This document shows positions 62,901-64,000 of a DNA stretch of 64,000 nt, in pieces. How positions within the stretch are numbered: the stretch's first letter is position 1; each line of letters begins with the position of its first letter. The translations under genes were made by a program, and so were the position numbers. The stretch is from positions 17,814,685 through 17,878,684 of the forward strand of contig CP141140.1 of assembly GCA_035235625.1 (NCBI GenBank). The letters run 5' to 3'. A model generated the notes under the pieces. The model saw only the letters and a program-made list of their open reading frames with translations, was not told the DNA's origin and made no database searches. Source of the stretch: Saururus chinensis (Eukaryota; Streptophyta; Magnoliopsida; Piperales; Saururaceae).

Positions 62901-63593
62901 TGATATGACTTTGGCATAATGACGCATTTGGTATGTTTGTATGCGTATGAGCATAATATTGATATGCTTTTGCTTCATGTTTGAGTTGCATGAATACATG
63001 TATTTATGAACTTAGTGAGTTCTCTATGTTGATTTCCCCTACTAGGTATTTTCCTACTGAGTATGAAAATACTCATTACCCTACTTTTTAGCCCCGTTGT
63101 ACGGGAGGTTTTATAGGTTGTGAGGAGAGCTCCTAGAGATGGATGCTCGCTTTCGAGGTGGATTGATTCCCGTTGACTCAGGTATATGTTTGACTCACTG
63201 TGAGCTTATTTATGCCACGATCTCTTGTATTGAGTGAGATGAGAAGTTAGATGTTTATCAATCTGGACTTTCATTTAGATTAGTCTGTGGACTGTTATGG
63301 GACTTGCACTTAGGGATGCCTGAGAGGGATTTATATTTAAAGTCTATGATCATAGCAATTTATTCGTACATGTGTTTTCGAGTAGTGCCTGATAATATTT
63401 GCTTTGGCCGTACGATGTTTGACCGTATGATAAAAATATTTAGATGGAAAGTGGAGGTTTACTGTTTTAAATTATAAACTGTTTTATCATTTTTGATTTC
63501 GTCATTTTTCCTCCGATTTACAGACGTTATATTGCAAAAACTTTCCGTGAATTTTAAGGAAAATGTGTGAAAAATCTTGGGCGTTACACTCCT

Positions 63594-64000
63594 CAAAATG
63601 AGGGCTAAAAACTAAAGGCCCTTTTAAGATGATATGTCATTTTACAAAATGATGTGACCCAAAATTGTTTTCTTTAAAAACCAAAGTGGTACCCAAACAA
63701 GCCCCAAGTCTACCACGGTGCAACTTCCCCTCATCTTGAGATGAAATCTAGTAATATATCCAAACAAAAGATAAACATATTTTCCTTTGTAATATTTTCA
63801 CTCGGAGTGTGTCCTAATTTAACCAATTTCAATCTTGAAAAGAAAATTCCTAATACATCAGTTGAAATATATTCATTTGGAAAAGAATGGTAGTGGAGAA
63901 ACCAATAGCAAAAGTAATTATCGACAACAAAGTCAAAAAGTCTACCCGCAACCCAAATCTCTTCTAAAAAACCATGGAAGAATTTACACTTCCATCTCCT
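63594..64000. other. Right flank of LTR A2
   Basis: The first part, to about 63705, ends GTACCCAAACAAGCCCC and may be the right half of a MITE interrupted by A2. The remainder is AT-rich with no recognisable gene up to the window end. Confidence 0.4.

Larger units (their letters stand above)
54109..63588 (+). mobile_element. Giant solo LTR A2 (family A), interrupted by A3
   Basis: It begins TGTAAGGTCCCTGATTTTTC and ends TCTTGGGCGTTACA, flanked by CTCCT at 54104-54108 and 63589-63593. Its own sequence (54109-55809 and 60935-63588, counting the AAGCA duplicate once) is about 4.36 kb. It carries the same tandem arrays as A3: GCTAGTGATGGCTAGC (60990-61140), a 60-bp unit (61870-62105), GGCACTATAAGACCC (62170-62280) and TGAGCACGACTGTAAGCG (62530-62640). 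No gag or pol. A TATA-like CATATTTATAC near 54210-54220 suggests plus-strand transcription. Confidence 0.87.

Noticed and set aside
59772-62999. Minus-strand frames of up to 204 codons rich in Tyr, Ser, Thr and His
   Set aside because: They follow the 26-bp, 35-bp and 60-bp tandem arrays of A2 and A3, and their composition repeats with the arrays.
54109-63588. Reading A2/A3 as one full-length element with internal coding domain
   Set aside because: The sequence between the outer ends is another complete A unit with its own AAGCA duplication, and no gag, RT or integrase motif occurs on either strand.

Overview
This window is nuclear DNA of a seed plant, most likely an angiosperm. The evidence is two seven-exon WAT1-related (UMAMIT, nodulin MtN21/EamA) transporter genes with GT-AG introns, Ty1/copia and Ty3/gypsy LTR retrotransposons of plant type, and MITEs. 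There is no bacterial or phage organisation, no CRISPR array, and I recognised no rRNA or tRNA gene. The species cannot be named from what is visible.

Ordinary genes are few. Two head-to-tail UMAMIT-like genes lie on the minus strand (coding exons 3647-5674 and 30965-33270). They share the same intron positions and almost the same exon lengths, so they are a tandem duplicate pair. A compact intronless reading frame for a coiled-coil-like protein lies at 42217-42681 (+); its apparent original start codon reads ATA. The far left edge looks like a CT-rich leader and promoter of a minus-strand gene lying outside the window.

About two thirds of the window is mobile DNA arranged as nested dolls, with boundaries fixed by TG...CA ends and target-site duplications (TSDs). 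(i) 9045-29329: a decayed Ty3/gypsy element ('D', minus strand, TSD ATTAT) sits between the two UMAMIT genes. Its integrase region was hit twice, by a 3.4-kb solo LTR (B1) and by a giant solo LTR (A1). A1 later received B2, B3 and a small LTR (C). (ii) 36456-39527: a solo LTR ('E', TSD CCTAT) contains a 633-bp hAT-type MITE (TSD TGTTTAGA). (iii) 43231-52392: a MITE whose terminal repeat was hit by a Ty1/copia Tork/Tnt1-like element (43243-51870, TSD GTTTG), whose RT region was then hit by solo LTR B4. (iv) 52393-53230: one MITE copy inside another. (v) 54109-63588: giant solo LTR A2 (TSD CTCCT), interrupted by A3 of the same family (TSD AAGCA).

Families A, B, C and E are present only as LTR-like units. 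No gag or pol belonging to them was found here. The coding elements D and copia carry many stops, several at tryptophan codons through G-to-A change, as expected of methylated, silenced retrotransposons. The main scientific interest is the insertion chronology, the unusually long repeat-rich LTRs (2.4-5.1 kb), and the separation of a tandem transporter pair by one 20-kb nested cluster.
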